A stretch of 64,000 nucleotides of DNA from Leptospira broomii serovar Hurstbridge str. 5399. GTDB lineage: Bacteria > Spirochaetota > Leptospiria > Leptospirales > Leptospiraceae. Position 1 is the first letter of the stretch. Every line of letters starts with the position of its first letter. The notes under the pieces were generated by a model. That model saw only the letters and a program-made list of their open reading frames with translations, did not search any database and was not told the DNA's origin. The translations under genes and the position numbers were made by a program. Where the stretch lies: assembly GCF_000243715.2 (NCBI RefSeq), contig NZ_AHMO02000011.1, positions 62,001 through 126,000 on the forward strand, given 5' to 3'. Below, piece by piece: positions 37,131 through 45,941 of this stretch.

Positions 37131-38069
37131 ATGCTTCAGACCATTTACTTAGCCAATCCCAGAGGTTTTTGTGCCGGTGTTAAATACGCAATTTCGTATG
37201 TGGAGCAAGTACAAGCGCAATCTTCCGAACAAATTTATGTTCGTAAGGAGATCGTCCATAATCGGCGCGTAGTTGAAGATATGAAAAAACGTGGAATTCG
37301 TTTCATAAGCGAATTGAACGAAGCCCCCGACGGAGCAACGGTGATTTTTTCCGCTCATGGAGTTTCTCCGGCAGTCGTTGAGGACGCTAAACTTAGAAAT
37401 ATGCAGATTGGCGACGCAACCTGTCCTTTAGTGACAAGAGTTCATCGTAAAGCAAGAAGATACAAAGAAGAATACCAGATCATTTACATCGGTCATCAGG
37501 GACATGACGAGGCGATCGGAACCATGGGCGAAGCGCAGATGTTTCTAGTTGAATCTCCTGAAGACGTAGAAAAGCTCGTAGATAAAATCAATCCGGAAAA
37601 TCCGATTACATATCTGATGCAAACGACCCTATCTGTCGCGGATACCCAACTAATCGTTAAGAAAATCGCCGAATTATTCCCGACAGTCGAACATCCGGCG
37701 AAAGACGATATTTGCTACGCTACGACCGAACGTCAGGAAGCTGTCGCTCAAATGATGGATTCAATCGATGCAATGCTGGTCATTGGTGCGGATAATAGTT
37801 CCAACTCGTTACGGTTATTGCAATTGGCGCAAAAATCCAAGCCTGCTTCGTTTAAAGTTACTTCGGCGGACGATCTGAATAAGGAATATTTGATAAACAA
37901 TCGAATCAAGACCCTTGGGATTACCGCAGGAGCATCGACTCCGCAGATTTTAGTGGATGAAATTATCGATAAGCTATGTCATTTTTATCCGGATGTAAGC
38001 GTTCAGCTTTTTCCCGAATCCAGGGAAGATTCGATGAGCTTTAAACTACCTGCGAAATTACTAAATTAA
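37131..38069 (+). CDS. ispH: 4-hydroxy-3-methylbut-2-enyl diphosphate reductase
   Basis: 312 aa from ATG 37131. Conserved sequence starts at MLQTIYLANPRGFCAG, while a reading frame 59 residues longer (from 36954) has no similarity to the family. Last step of the MEP isoprenoid pathway, making IPP and DMAPP with a 4Fe-4S cluster. Cluster cysteines: PRGFCAGV (C14), DATCPLV (near 97) and DICYATTERQ. Further motifs IFSAHGVSP, GHQGHDEAIGT, and TAGASTPQILVDE with the catalytic Glu typical of IspH are visible. AAAGGAG lies unusually close to the ATG. Convergent with the atypical kinase gene, with only five bases between stops. Confidence 0.95.
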   Translation: MLQTIYLANPRGFCAGVKYAISYVEQVQAQSSEQIYVRKEIVHNRRVVEDMKKRGIRFISELNEAPDGATVIFSAHGVSPAVVEDAKLRNMQIGDATCPLVTRVHRKARRYKEEYQIIYIGHQGHDEAIGTMGEAQMFLVESPEDVEKLVDKINPENPITYLMQTTLSVADTQLIVKKIAELFPTVEHPAKDDICYATTERQEAVAQMMDSIDAMLVIGADNSSNSLRLLQLAQKSKPASFKVTSADDLNKEYLINNRIKTLGITAGASTPQILVDEIIDKLCHFYPDVSVQLFPESREDSMSFKLPAKLLN

Positions 38070-38074
38070 TTTCT

Positions 38075-40246
38075 TTAACGGCCGTTTTCAATATGAGTCC
38101 GAGTTGAGTCTTCTTCGGGAATATTCTGTTCTCCCCGCCTCGAAAGAATCGGTAATTGTATTTCGGTCGCAATTTTGTTTGCAAGTTTCGCAGTTGAATA
38201 ATCTTTTATTTCGGATATTCGAACATTATTATCGATTTGTTTTGCCAGGTTTTGAACTAAATTTAAGCCGATTCCGAAGCCGAAATCCTCTTCCTGAAAC
38301 CTTTCGTCATACGTATGATTCATTCTGAAAAAAGGTTCGAATAGTTTCTCAGAATACTCTTTCGGAATTCCGTGAATGCCGGTTTTGCCCGCTTCGATTT
38401 CATTGATGATATCGATATTTAACATGGAGTCTTCCGGATACATTATGATTTGTATCTTTGAATGCTCGGGAGAAAATTTCATTGCGTTTACTAGAATTTC
38501 TTTGATAGAAAAGGAAAGGAATTTTCGGTTACATTTTACTTTGTATTCCAGATGTTTATCCTTAAAGATAATATGATTGTCCTTTATTTTCGCCGCTTTG
38601 TGTAAATCGGAGACGGTTCGTTTGATGATAGATTGAATTTCTAAAATGTCTAATGCTTCAGGAATAATTTTCAAGTCAAACAAGCTCTTTAACTTGTCCA
38701 ATTTTTCCGTCCAGCTCCGCATCATGTTTTTGTTTTCGACGATTGATTTCATTAAATCCTTCGGAATCAGGCAGTCGGTTCCTTCCCGTTTAAGGGAAAG
38801 TTCGGTCAGATCTAGATACGTAAGTAAGGAGCCGAGACCTATTCCCTGGGAAGAACTATGAGAAATACTGTTTAGAATATTTTTTCCGACGGTCATTTGA
38901 TCGGAATTTCTTTGATAGTCTTTCCAGATTAACCAATCGATTTCTCCCGCTAGATGTCTTTCATCCTGAAAAATATTTTGATAAGTACGAATCTTATCCT
39001 TGTACCAGGTTAGGGCATTTTTGACAGCCTCTAATAATTGCTTTTCCTGTTTCTTCTTTAAGAGTTGGGCCCATATCCAATTAAAGGAGCTAAGGCTCAA
39101 TGTCGTATGTTCCATTTTGGAATAGGTGATAATCAAACTTCCAGGAGTGATTTTTCGCATAGCTTTTAGATAATCTAGGACGTGAATTTTATCGGATTCG
39201 ATCTCAGTCACGACTATTGCGGGAGACCATTTTGCACATTGTACTAGTCCTTCCGTTAAAGAACTTGCGAAGATCAGAACTAATTCTTCGTTTTTAAATA
39301 GTTCATTCGCCCTCTTAGTGAAATACGGATCCGGATCAATATATAAGAGAGAGCTAGAAGAATTCATTTTATAGTCGGAGACCCGAGATTGGACTACACG
39401 TTCTGTAGAATGGGAATCCGATTTATCCAGCGACCTCTCCAGGTGTTTTACTACGATTTCGAATCTATGTTTTTCTATTTCATCTCGGTCCTTCCGTTCC
39501 AGTTTCAATCCGACGTTCATATTTCCACTTTCCGACTTTGCCCACCATCTTAAAGTCCCCTCCAGAAGAAACGGTTGCTGATTAGGCAACGCCAGTTTAA
39601 ACGCATATTTTTTAAAGCGACTTAAATTATCTTTCGAGACGGCGGGAGGAATCTCGAAACCTATTCCGTTTTGTGAAAGATCGCTGACGATAAACCTTTG
39701 TGATATTTTTTCCCGGCTCCATTCCTCTATATTTTGAGAAATTTCAACTGCAAGGGATTCAAGTTCTAGAGCTGTTTCTTTTGTGAAATGTTGTTCCCCG
39801 GAAACCACATGAATGTAGGCAAGCGGTTTCCTTTTCGATTCTCCGTCTTGAACCAGGATCGGAATAATCAGCTCCGAAGAAACTCCTGCGGAAAAATAAC
39901 GATCGATCGAGGAGGAAATACTTTCCTTTACCGCCGATGAATAACTGAGCATGGAAGGATCGTTTATAGAGTATGAATCTCTGTTCGACGTATCGGATAA
40001 TAACAAAGTCTTTCCGGTAGCCTGAACCGAATGAAAGCGCTCTTCTTGTTTTGCCCGAAAGACATCGATTGAAACAGTACCGACGGGTGTCTTCTGAAGC
40101 ATGGTTGAATATTTTTCGAATAAACTCCTTAGATATTCGGATTTTTCGGTATCCCCATCCAAATTTTCGGAGAATTCGGATGATTTAAAATTAGTTACGT
40201 AGATGTCGTCCTTAAAAAGGTGAATGCGTTTTTCTGATCTTCCCAT
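38075..40246 (-). CDS. Atypical histidine-kinase-like protein with PilZ-like and pseudo-receiver domains
   Basis: 723 aa, last gene of the chemotaxis operon, start supported by TGAGGATT upstream and overlapping the preceding gene by 35 bases. Order: GAF-like N-terminus (about 40-175); PilZ-like segment with DLSQNG (189-194), lacking a clear RxxxR; receiver-like domain (299-412) where the phospho-Asp position is Glu (E348 in VVTEIE); a HisKA-like stretch with H463 in ISHSSSQGIGLGSLL; and a HATPase with N-box EILVNAMKFSPE (583-594), F-box FEPFFRM and G2 box GFGIGL, but no DxGxG G1 box. It is homologous to the next gene from the receiver onward. A signalling output or integration role in motility is likely; catalytic activity is doubtful. 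Confidence 0.7.
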   Translation of the reverse strand: MGRSEKRIHLFKDDIYVTNFKSSEFSENLDGDTEKSEYLRSLFEKYSTMLQKTPVGTVSIDVFRAKQEERFHSVQATGKTLLLSDTSNRDSYSINDPSMLSYSSAVKESISSSIDRYFSAGVSSELIIPILVQDGESKRKPLAYIHVVSGEQHFTKETALELESLAVEISQNIEEWSREKISQRFIVSDLSQNGIGFEIPPAVSKDNLSRFKKYAFKLALPNQQPFLLEGTLRWWAKSESGNMNVGLKLERKDRDEIEKHRFEIVVKHLERSLDKSDSHSTERVVQSRVSDYKMNSSSSLLYIDPDPYFTKRANELFKNEELVLIFASSLTEGLVQCAKWSPAIVVTEIESDKIHVLDYLKAMRKITPGSLIITYSKMEHTTLSLSSFNWIWAQLLKKKQEKQLLEAVKNALTWYKDKIRTYQNIFQDERHLAGEIDWLIWKDYQRNSDQMTVGKNILNSISHSSSQGIGLGSLLTYLDLTELSLKREGTDCLIPKDLMKSIVENKNMMRSWTEKLDKLKSLFDLKIIPEALDILEIQSIIKRTVSDLHKAAKIKDNHIIFKDKHLEYKVKCNRKFLSFSIKEILVNAMKFSPEHSKIQIIMYPEDSMLNIDIINEIEAGKTGIHGIPKEYSEKLFEPFFRMNHTYDERFQEEDFGFGIGLNLVQNLAKQIDNNVRISEIKDYSTAKLANKIATEIQLPILSRRGEQNIPEEDSTRTHIENGR

Positions 40247-41552
40247 CGTCGTAAATCCTCAAAGAATTTTGTTCCTTTTTTAAAGAAGCCAATTTGAACT
40301 TTAATTCGATTGCAACCCTTCTAGTTTTATCTTCCGTATTCGCCTTTTTAATTTCATACAGATAAGTCCTGCAGTCGATTTGCTTCGCAAGATTTCTAAC
40401 AACATTCAATCCGATTCCCATTCCTAATTCGTTAGAATAGAATCGTTCGTCGTAAAGATTATTAAGTCGGAAGAAAGGTTCAAATACCTTGTAATAATAT
40501 TCATCCGGGATTCCCGACCCCCCTTCGAGAAAGGAACTAACGTCATTCTTGAACAAAAGGCTGCAGGTATCTTCGCTCCTTACAAAGGAGACTACGATTT
40601 CCGAATTATCCGGCGAAAATTTCATAGCATTCACAAGAATTTCATTTATGGAAAAATGTAAGAAATCGCGATTGCAGATCAAATCGACCGATTCGAATTC
40701 GTTCATAATTACGATTGATTGATTTTTTATTTCAAGCAGCGGGCCAAGAGTTCGTATTATTTCCTCTATATAAGCCTTAAGGTCGGAGGATTTCATCGTT
40801 TGTTTTTCGATGGAACGATCTAAATATGTTTTAAAATATTCTATTTTTTCGATTCTATTCCTTAATAGATTTTTAGTATTAAGAACGACTGAGAATAATT
40901 TTTCAGGGATTCTTATGAAGCCGTCCTCTTCCCGCATAAAAAATTCGCATAAATCGAGTTGGCCGACTAATGAACCGATCCCGAGTCCCTGAAACATGCT
41001 TCGAGTCAGGCTAGTAAGGATTCCTTTGCCAAGTTCCAATTCCGTGATACCCGAAAGAGATTCCTTCCAAATTAACCATTCTAGCTCGGAGGAAAGATTC
41101 TCGCTCCGTCTACTTCCTAACTGAATACGTTCGGAGTTTTCTTTTATAAACTGTAATGCCTCCAAAATTCTATCCTTTAGATTCTCTTGGAGTGTATCGC
41201 GCTTGATATAGGACCAAATCCAATCGATATGACTTAATTCCGATATCGACTGGTTGTTTGAAACTATCAGAATAACGAGTGCATCCGAACATAATCTACG
41301 AAGCAATTTCAAGTTCGAATTCAAATCAGGGCGAATTAAATCCAAATCGAGTAGAATTATTTGCGGGGGAAAATTTATGCATTTTTCTATCACTTCTCCG
41401 ATCGACGAGGTTGAAATCAACCGTATCTGACCTAAGTTCGATATCTCTCTGCATAATATATCCGAAATCGCAAAGCCGCTAGCGTGTATAATCGTCGTTA
41501 ACGTTTGTAACGAAACGATATTGTCAGAATCCTTTTGTTCGACGGTATTCAT
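40212..41552 (-). CDS. Atypical histidine-kinase-like protein, paralogue of its neighbour
   Basis: 446 aa. Receiver-like domain (about 17-130) with LLDLDL (D69/D71) as possible acceptor; a middle part that parallels the 723-aa neighbour (EWLIWK at 158-163, GLGIGSLVGQLDL at 189-201), where the His equivalent is Arg184 (SLTRSMFQ); and a HATPase with N-box NEILVNAMKFSPD (303-315), FEPFFRL and GMGIGLNVV (377-385). The G1 box is again altered. It lacks the GAF and PilZ-like regions of its neighbour. It starts two bases past the cheY stop. Without the H-box His it should not autophosphorylate there; it may be a scaffold or a phospho-sensor. Confidence 0.7.
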   Translation of the reverse strand: MNTVEQKDSDNIVSLQTLTTIIHASGFAISDILCREISNLGQIRLISTSSIGEVIEKCINFPPQIILLDLDLIRPDLNSNLKLLRRLCSDALVILIVSNNQSISELSHIDWIWSYIKRDTLQENLKDRILEALQFIKENSERIQLGSRRSENLSSELEWLIWKESLSGITELELGKGILTSLTRSMFQGLGIGSLVGQLDLCEFFMREEDGFIRIPEKLFSVVLNTKNLLRNRIEKIEYFKTYLDRSIEKQTMKSSDLKAYIEEIIRTLGPLLEIKNQSIVIMNEFESVDLICNRDFLHFSINEILVNAMKFSPDNSEIVVSFVRSEDTCSLLFKNDVSSFLEGGSGIPDEYYYKVFEPFFRLNNLYDERFYSNELGMGIGLNVVRNLAKQIDCRTYLYEIKKANTEDKTRRVAIELKFKLASLKKEQNSLRIYDDGKIRKTHSPF

Positions 41553-41553
41553 A

Positions 41554-41916
41554 TTAGTGAAGAACTTGCTTGATAATATCCAAAAATTGAACCGGACGAA
41601 ATGGCTTTATGATCCAACCATTGGCACCTGCTTCTGCCCCTTGTCGTTTAACATCCTCTTCCGATTCCGTTGTCAGAGTCAGAATCGGAACTGTTTGATT
41701 CCTTTTTCTGACTTCCTTGATAAATGAAATTCCATCCATCACCGGCATATTGATGTCGGTGATCACTAGATCGACGGGTTCTAAATCGAGTTTCTCCATT
41801 CCTTCCCTGCCGTTAACGGCAAGGATAACTTCATAACCTCCTAACCCGAGAGTTTGTTGTACTAGACTCCTCATTGTAGCCGAATCGTCGACCGCTAGAA
41901 TTTTTGCTGTAGCCAT
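41554..41916 (-). CDS. cheY: CheY-type single-domain response regulator
   Basis: 120 aa receiver only. Acidic pair DD at residues 10-11 (LAVDDSATMRSL), phospho-Asp D54 in LVITDINMPVMDG, T84 (LTLTTES) and K106 in IIKPFRP. Phosphorylated by CheA, it would bind the flagellar switch. It lies between cheR (three-base gap) and the atypical kinases. Length and motifs match CheY closely. Confidence 0.92.
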   Translation of the reverse strand: MATAKILAVDDSATMRSLVQQTLGLGGYEVILAVNGREGMEKLDLEPVDLVITDINMPVMDGISFIKEVRKRNQTVPILTLTTESEEDVKRQGAEAGANGWIIKPFRPVQFLDIIKQVLH

Positions 41917-41919
41917 ATC

Positions 41920-42777
41920 TCAAGCTCCTTTCGAAAAGAATGTTACATTTGTTGGATTTAGTTCGTAATATCGAAATTTACCGAATTCACGCACTATGAA
42001 CGTGGATGAGTAATCCGTAATGGATTCGGCTGTACCGAGGATAAGAAAGCTATCCGGATTCATCGATTTTTCGATCTTCTTAAATAATTTTCTTCGATCG
42101 TCATGATCGAAATAGTACGATACGTTCCTGCAGAGAATCAGATCGAATCCGGTCGGAAAATCATCAGATATTAAATTTTGGTATTTAAATTCTACTATCG
42201 ACTTGATCTCGTCGTTGATTTGATATTCCGTATCCGATATTTTAGTAAAATATTTATTAAGATATTTTGTATCGAGTCCGCGACTTATTTCGAAATTGCT
42301 GTATATTCCGCTTTTCGCCTTTATGAGGGTATCATACGCGATATCGGTAGCGAAAATTTTGGTTTTCTTAAATATTTCCGGTGCCTTTTCTTTAATTTCC
42401 ATTGCGATCGAATACGGCTCCTGTCCCGTCGAACAAGCGGCACACCATATTTTTAGGTGGCTTCCTGTCGAATTCGCATTGGATTGCGCACGTTGTTCTA
42501 ACAGCTCCGGAATAATTCGAGATACTAGAGCTTCGAAGAGTCCATCGTCGCGAAAGAATTTGGTTTCGTGAGTCGTGATTCTATCGATGACTTTCTCGCG
42601 GAATTCCTTATCCGAATGATTTTGAAATCGATCGGTTAATTCCTGGTAGGATGACATTTTATAATCTTCCATCAGTCCCGAAAGTCTACTCTCGATAAGA
42701 TAGATTTTCTCCTCGTTTAAGGAAAGCCCGGTATCCTTTTTTAAGGCGCTCATAAATTTCAAAATTTCTTCGCTCAT
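41920..42777 (-). CDS. cheR: Chemotaxis protein methyltransferase CheR
   Basis: 285 aa. N-terminal helical domain (about 1-80) binds the receptor tail, then the SAM methyltransferase domain with ITTHETKFFRD (68-78), IWCAACSTGQEPYSIAM (about 111-127), TDIAYD, LILCRNVSYYF and LGTAES near the end. It methylates glutamates on chemoreceptors. Its start abuts the cheB stop (one-base overlap). The NVSYYF in place of the usual NVLIYF is a minor variant. Confidence 0.93.
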   Translation of the reverse strand: MSEEILKFMSALKKDTGLSLNEEKIYLIESRLSGLMEDYKMSSYQELTDRFQNHSDKEFREKVIDRITTHETKFFRDDGLFEALVSRIIPELLEQRAQSNANSTGSHLKIWCAACSTGQEPYSIAMEIKEKAPEIFKKTKIFATDIAYDTLIKAKSGIYSNFEISRGLDTKYLNKYFTKISDTEYQINDEIKSIVEFKYQNLISDDFPTGFDLILCRNVSYYFDHDDRRKLFKKIEKSMNPDSFLILGTAESITDYSSTFIVREFGKFRYYELNPTNVTFFSKGA

Positions 42778-43877
42778 TAGGTTAAGTCCTTAGATAGAAA
42801 ATTTGAAATTCGTTCCGCGATAGAATCGATGTTTAGAACTTCGTCCACGATGCCTTCCTTCACTGGTTTATTTGGCATACCGAAAACAAGGCATGTTTCT
42901 TTACTTTGCGCAATTAGGTATGCTCCCTTTTCTTTCATTTCCTTCATACCGAGATATCCATCCTCCCCCATTCCCGTCATAATCACCGCCATAGATTCGT
43001 TCGAAAAATTCTCAGCGAGCGATTTGAATAGAATGTTCACCGAAGGCTTGCATAGCTCTCCTATCGGTCCTTGATAAACCTTTCCTACCGCTCCTCGCTT
43101 ATCTTTTATTACTTCTAATTGCATACCGCCCGGCGCGATATAAATGGCTCCTTCTTCTAAAATTTCTTCGTCCGAAACTTCTTTTACGATGAAGTCGTTA
43201 TTTGCAGCAAGATGCTCCGCCAAATATTTCGTAAATCTAGGCGGCATATGCTGAGCTATTACTATAATTCCTCTTAAATTTGTTTTTAACTTTGAAACAA
43301 GCTCTCGCAAGGCAACTGGGCCGCCGGTTGATATTCCAATTCCGCAGATATTGAATTTTCTCTTCGGTTTTAATTTCGATTCGCCTTGATGCTTTCCGAT
43401 CTTACGATCCTGAAATCGCAGCAACTCTTGCGCGTAAATAGCTTTGATCTTATCCGATAATAACCCCAGCGTTTCGGTTATATCGACGCTACCTTCGGTC
43501 ATGTGTGACGGTTTAGCGACGAAATCCAATGCCCCCATATCTAATGCTTGTAATGTCGTTTTTGCTCCTTCTGAAGTTAAAGAACTGAACATAATTACGC
43601 GAGTTTCCGGATTGCTCTTTTTGATTTCCGCTAAAGCGTCCAACCCGTTCATTTGAGGCATTTCGACGTCCATTACTACGAAGTCGGGCTTTAAGTAACT
43701 TATCTTTGGTAAAGCGAATTTACCGTCGATTGCCGCCCCCAAGAATTCGAATTCTGGTTCGCTCGTGATTGCGGATCGAAGTAAATTACGATAAATTAAT
43801 GAATCATCAACGGCAAATACAGTTATTCTTTTTTTCTGATTCATCGATTCCGCCATATTTGCAGCGACCATTTTCAA
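42777..43877 (-). CDS. cheB: Chemotaxis response regulator protein-glutamate methylesterase CheB
   Basis: 366 aa from a TTG overlapping the receptor stop; ATG codons at residues 3, 8 and 12 are alternatives, and the receiver proper begins around residue 18. Receiver: FAVDDSLIYRNLLRSA, acceptor in FVVMDVEMPQMNG. Methylesterase: GISTGGPVALRELV (Ser catalytic), AQHMPPRFTKYLAEHL (His), and GMGEDGYLGMKEMKEKGAYLIAQ (Asp). It removes receptor methyl groups in adaptation. Full length and all catalytic residues present. Confidence 0.93.
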   Translation of the reverse strand: MKMVAANMAESMNQKKRITVFAVDDSLIYRNLLRSAITSEPEFEFLGAAIDGKFALPKISYLKPDFVVMDVEMPQMNGLDALAEIKKSNPETRVIMFSSLTSEGAKTTLQALDMGALDFVAKPSHMTEGSVDITETLGLLSDKIKAIYAQELLRFQDRKIGKHQGESKLKPKRKFNICGIGISTGGPVALRELVSKLKTNLRGIIVIAQHMPPRFTKYLAEHLAANNDFIVKEVSDEEILEEGAIYIAPGGMQLEVIKDKRGAVGKVYQGPIGELCKPSVNILFKSLAENFSNESMAVIMTGMGEDGYLGMKEMKEKGAYLIAQSKETCLVFGMPNKPVKEGIVDEVLNIDSIAERISNFLSKDLT

Positions 43878-45487
43878 TTCGCCGTGTTCGAAATTTTAAA
43901 CTGTGCAACTAATGTGGTTAAAACTTCCGCCAAGGATTGAAGCGATTTTGCGAGGTTCGATACGTTGTTAGATTCTTTCGCACCGTCTAAGGAAGCCGTA
44001 GAAATACCGTTTATGTTCTTCGTTACCTCGTTGGAGGTCATGGATGTTTGACTAACGTTGGCCGCTATTTCCTTAGTCGTAATGGATTGTTCTTCCACGG
44101 CGGAGGCAATGCTACCGCTGATTTGGTTCACCTCGGCGATGACGGATGTGATCTTTCCAATCGATTCCGTAACTTTTTCCGTGCTTTTTTGAATGGCTGA
44201 GATTTTATTTTTAATTTCTTCCGACGATTCCGCCGATTGTCTGGCTAATTCTTTGACTTCCGATGCCACTACGGCAAATCCTCTTCCTGCCTCCCCGGCT
44301 CCAGCAGCTTCGATTGCAGCATTTAGCGCTAAAAGTTTGGTTTGTGCGGCTATGTTTGAAATGCTCTCTATTACATTACCGATCTCGCGTGCATTATCGC
44401 CTAGTTCTTTAACGACTCCGCCTGTCTCAAGAGCAGTACTGTTTGCTTCTCGAGCGATCTTTGCCGAATCCGCCGCTTTCTTGGCGACTTCGCCCACCGA
44501 AACGGACATTTCTTCGATCGAGCTTGTGATCATATTCAGGTTTTGATTCATCTGAGTAGCGGCAGCCGCGATCGTTTGGGACTGCTGCGACATCTGTTCG
44601 ATGCCTGAAGACAAATTCAAGCTTGCGCCGGAAAGATCGCTGGAAGACTGAAAGAGTATGTTTCCGTTTTCTTTCAATCGAGAGATCAGGGCAGCCGTAT
44701 TGATCAACATATTGAGTATCGATTTTTCCAACTCACCGATTTCATCATTTCGATTATGCGCAATGTTAACTGAAAGGTCTCCGCTTGCGATTCGGTTGGC
44801 GATATTGCTAGCGTTCTGAATCGGTTTTAAAATACTGTAGCTGAGAAAATACGGAGCTACCGTGCATTGAAATAGGATCGTTACGGAAGCTAAAATGTAG
44901 GAATAAATTGGAAGGATTCCAAAATGAGGAAAGACTACCAATGCAGCAACAACGAGCGAACTTAAGAATGCCGAAGATAATAGTTTGAGCTTAATTGATA
45001 GTTTTTTGGAGTTCGTCGCCGGAAATCGCTTTATACCGGCCAAGATGTCTTTGTAAAGTTTTGAGGCTTCATCAATTTGTTTACGGTTCGGCTTTCTCCT
45101 TACGGACATATATCCGACGATGCTACCGTTTTCAAATTTAGGTGCGACGTTCGCATCCACCCAATAATGGTCCCCATTCTTACTTCTATTCTTTACGATT
45201 CCTCGCCACGGTTTTCCACTTTGTATTGTGGACCAAAAATCCTGAAAAACACTACGAGGGATATCCGGATGTCGAACGACATTATGGGGTTTATCGATAA
45301 GTTCCGATTCCGTTAATCCGGCTATCTCTAAGAATTCCTTGTTGGCGTAAGTGACTTTCCCTTTTAAATCCGTCATCGACACCAAAGTAGTGCCGTCGAT
45401 CATCATGACTTCTTTGTCAGTTACGGTTACCGAAAGTTGTTTTCTTTCGGATTCAATGTTCTTTTTCTGTGAAGTTAGTCCCAACAT
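43874..45487 (-). CDS. Aer-like PAS-domain methyl-accepting chemotaxis protein
   Basis: 537 aa. N-terminal PAS domain (about 25-130, MTDLKGKVTYANKEFLEIAGL, PHNVVRHPDIPRSVF, KNRSKNGDHYWVDANVAP) as in the energy/redox receptor Aer. It is followed by two close transmembrane helices (about 170-212), a HAMP segment (ILKPIQNASNIANRIASGDL), and the signalling domain with the conserved hairpin ESISNIAAQTKLLALNAAIEAAGAGEAGRGFAVVA. No periplasmic sensor domain, so it senses an internal signal. FAD binding is not shown by the sequence alone. Located in the che operon between cheW and cheB. Confidence 0.92.
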   Translation of the reverse strand: MLGLTSQKKNIESERKQLSVTVTDKEVMMIDGTTLVSMTDLKGKVTYANKEFLEIAGLTESELIDKPHNVVRHPDIPRSVFQDFWSTIQSGKPWRGIVKNRSKNGDHYWVDANVAPKFENGSIVGYMSVRRKPNRKQIDEASKLYKDILAGIKRFPATNSKKLSIKLKLLSSAFLSSLVVAALVVFPHFGILPIYSYILASVTILFQCTVAPYFLSYSILKPIQNASNIANRIASGDLSVNIAHNRNDEIGELEKSILNMLINTAALISRLKENGNILFQSSSDLSGASLNLSSGIEQMSQQSQTIAAAATQMNQNLNMITSSIEEMSVSVGEVAKKAADSAKIAREANSTALETGGVVKELGDNAREIGNVIESISNIAAQTKLLALNAAIEAAGAGEAGRGFAVVASEVKELARQSAESSEEIKNKISAIQKSTEKVTESIGKITSVIAEVNQISGSIASAVEEQSITTKEIAANVSQTSMTSNEVTKNINGISTASLDGAKESNNVSNLAKSLQSLAEVLTTLVAQFKISNTAN

Positions 45488-45497
45488 TTTCTAATCC

Positions 45498-45941
45498 TTA
45501 TTCGTCTGCTATTCGTAATAGTTCTTGTTGATTTACAATTATGATTGTTTCATTCTTAATGATCGAAATATGATCGATGAACTTGCTTTCTTTCTCATTC
45601 AAGTGAGAAGGACAAGGTTCAAGATTCTCTTCAGGAATCTCTACTATGTCCGAAATGCTATCAGCGAGAATGGCGAATGATTCCTTTTTTCCTTTTAATC
45701 GAATTAGAGAACTTTTATTCTCGCTAAATTTCCAATCTCTTCCGAACAAAGCCATTAGGTTTAGTATGGTAACGACATCCCCTCTTAAATTTACGATTCC
45801 GAGTACATGTTCGGGGGAATGCGGGACTTTTAATATGGTTTTATTGTGGTCTACTTCTTTGCAGCCCTCTAACGCAATTCCATAAAGTTCCCCCGCTAAG
45901 GTAAAGGACAACAGTTGTTTGATAGAACCGCCCTCCTTCAT
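45498..45941 (-). CDS. cheW: Chemotaxis coupling protein CheW
   Basis: 147 aa. Typical CheW beta-barrel segments: LLSFTLAGELYGIALEGCKEV (10-30), VPHSPEHVLGIVNLRGDVVTILNL (39-62), and FAILADSISDIVEIPEENLEPCPS. It couples receptors to CheA. Start overlaps the cheA stop by four bases. The insertion of a divergent LIRLKGKKESF strand is within family range. Confidence 0.9.
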   Translation of the reverse strand: MKEGGSIKQLLSFTLAGELYGIALEGCKEVDHNKTILKVPHSPEHVLGIVNLRGDVVTILNLMALFGRDWKFSENKSSLIRLKGKKESFAILADSISDIVEIPEENLEPCPSHLNEKESKFIDHISIIKNETIIIVNQQELLRIADE

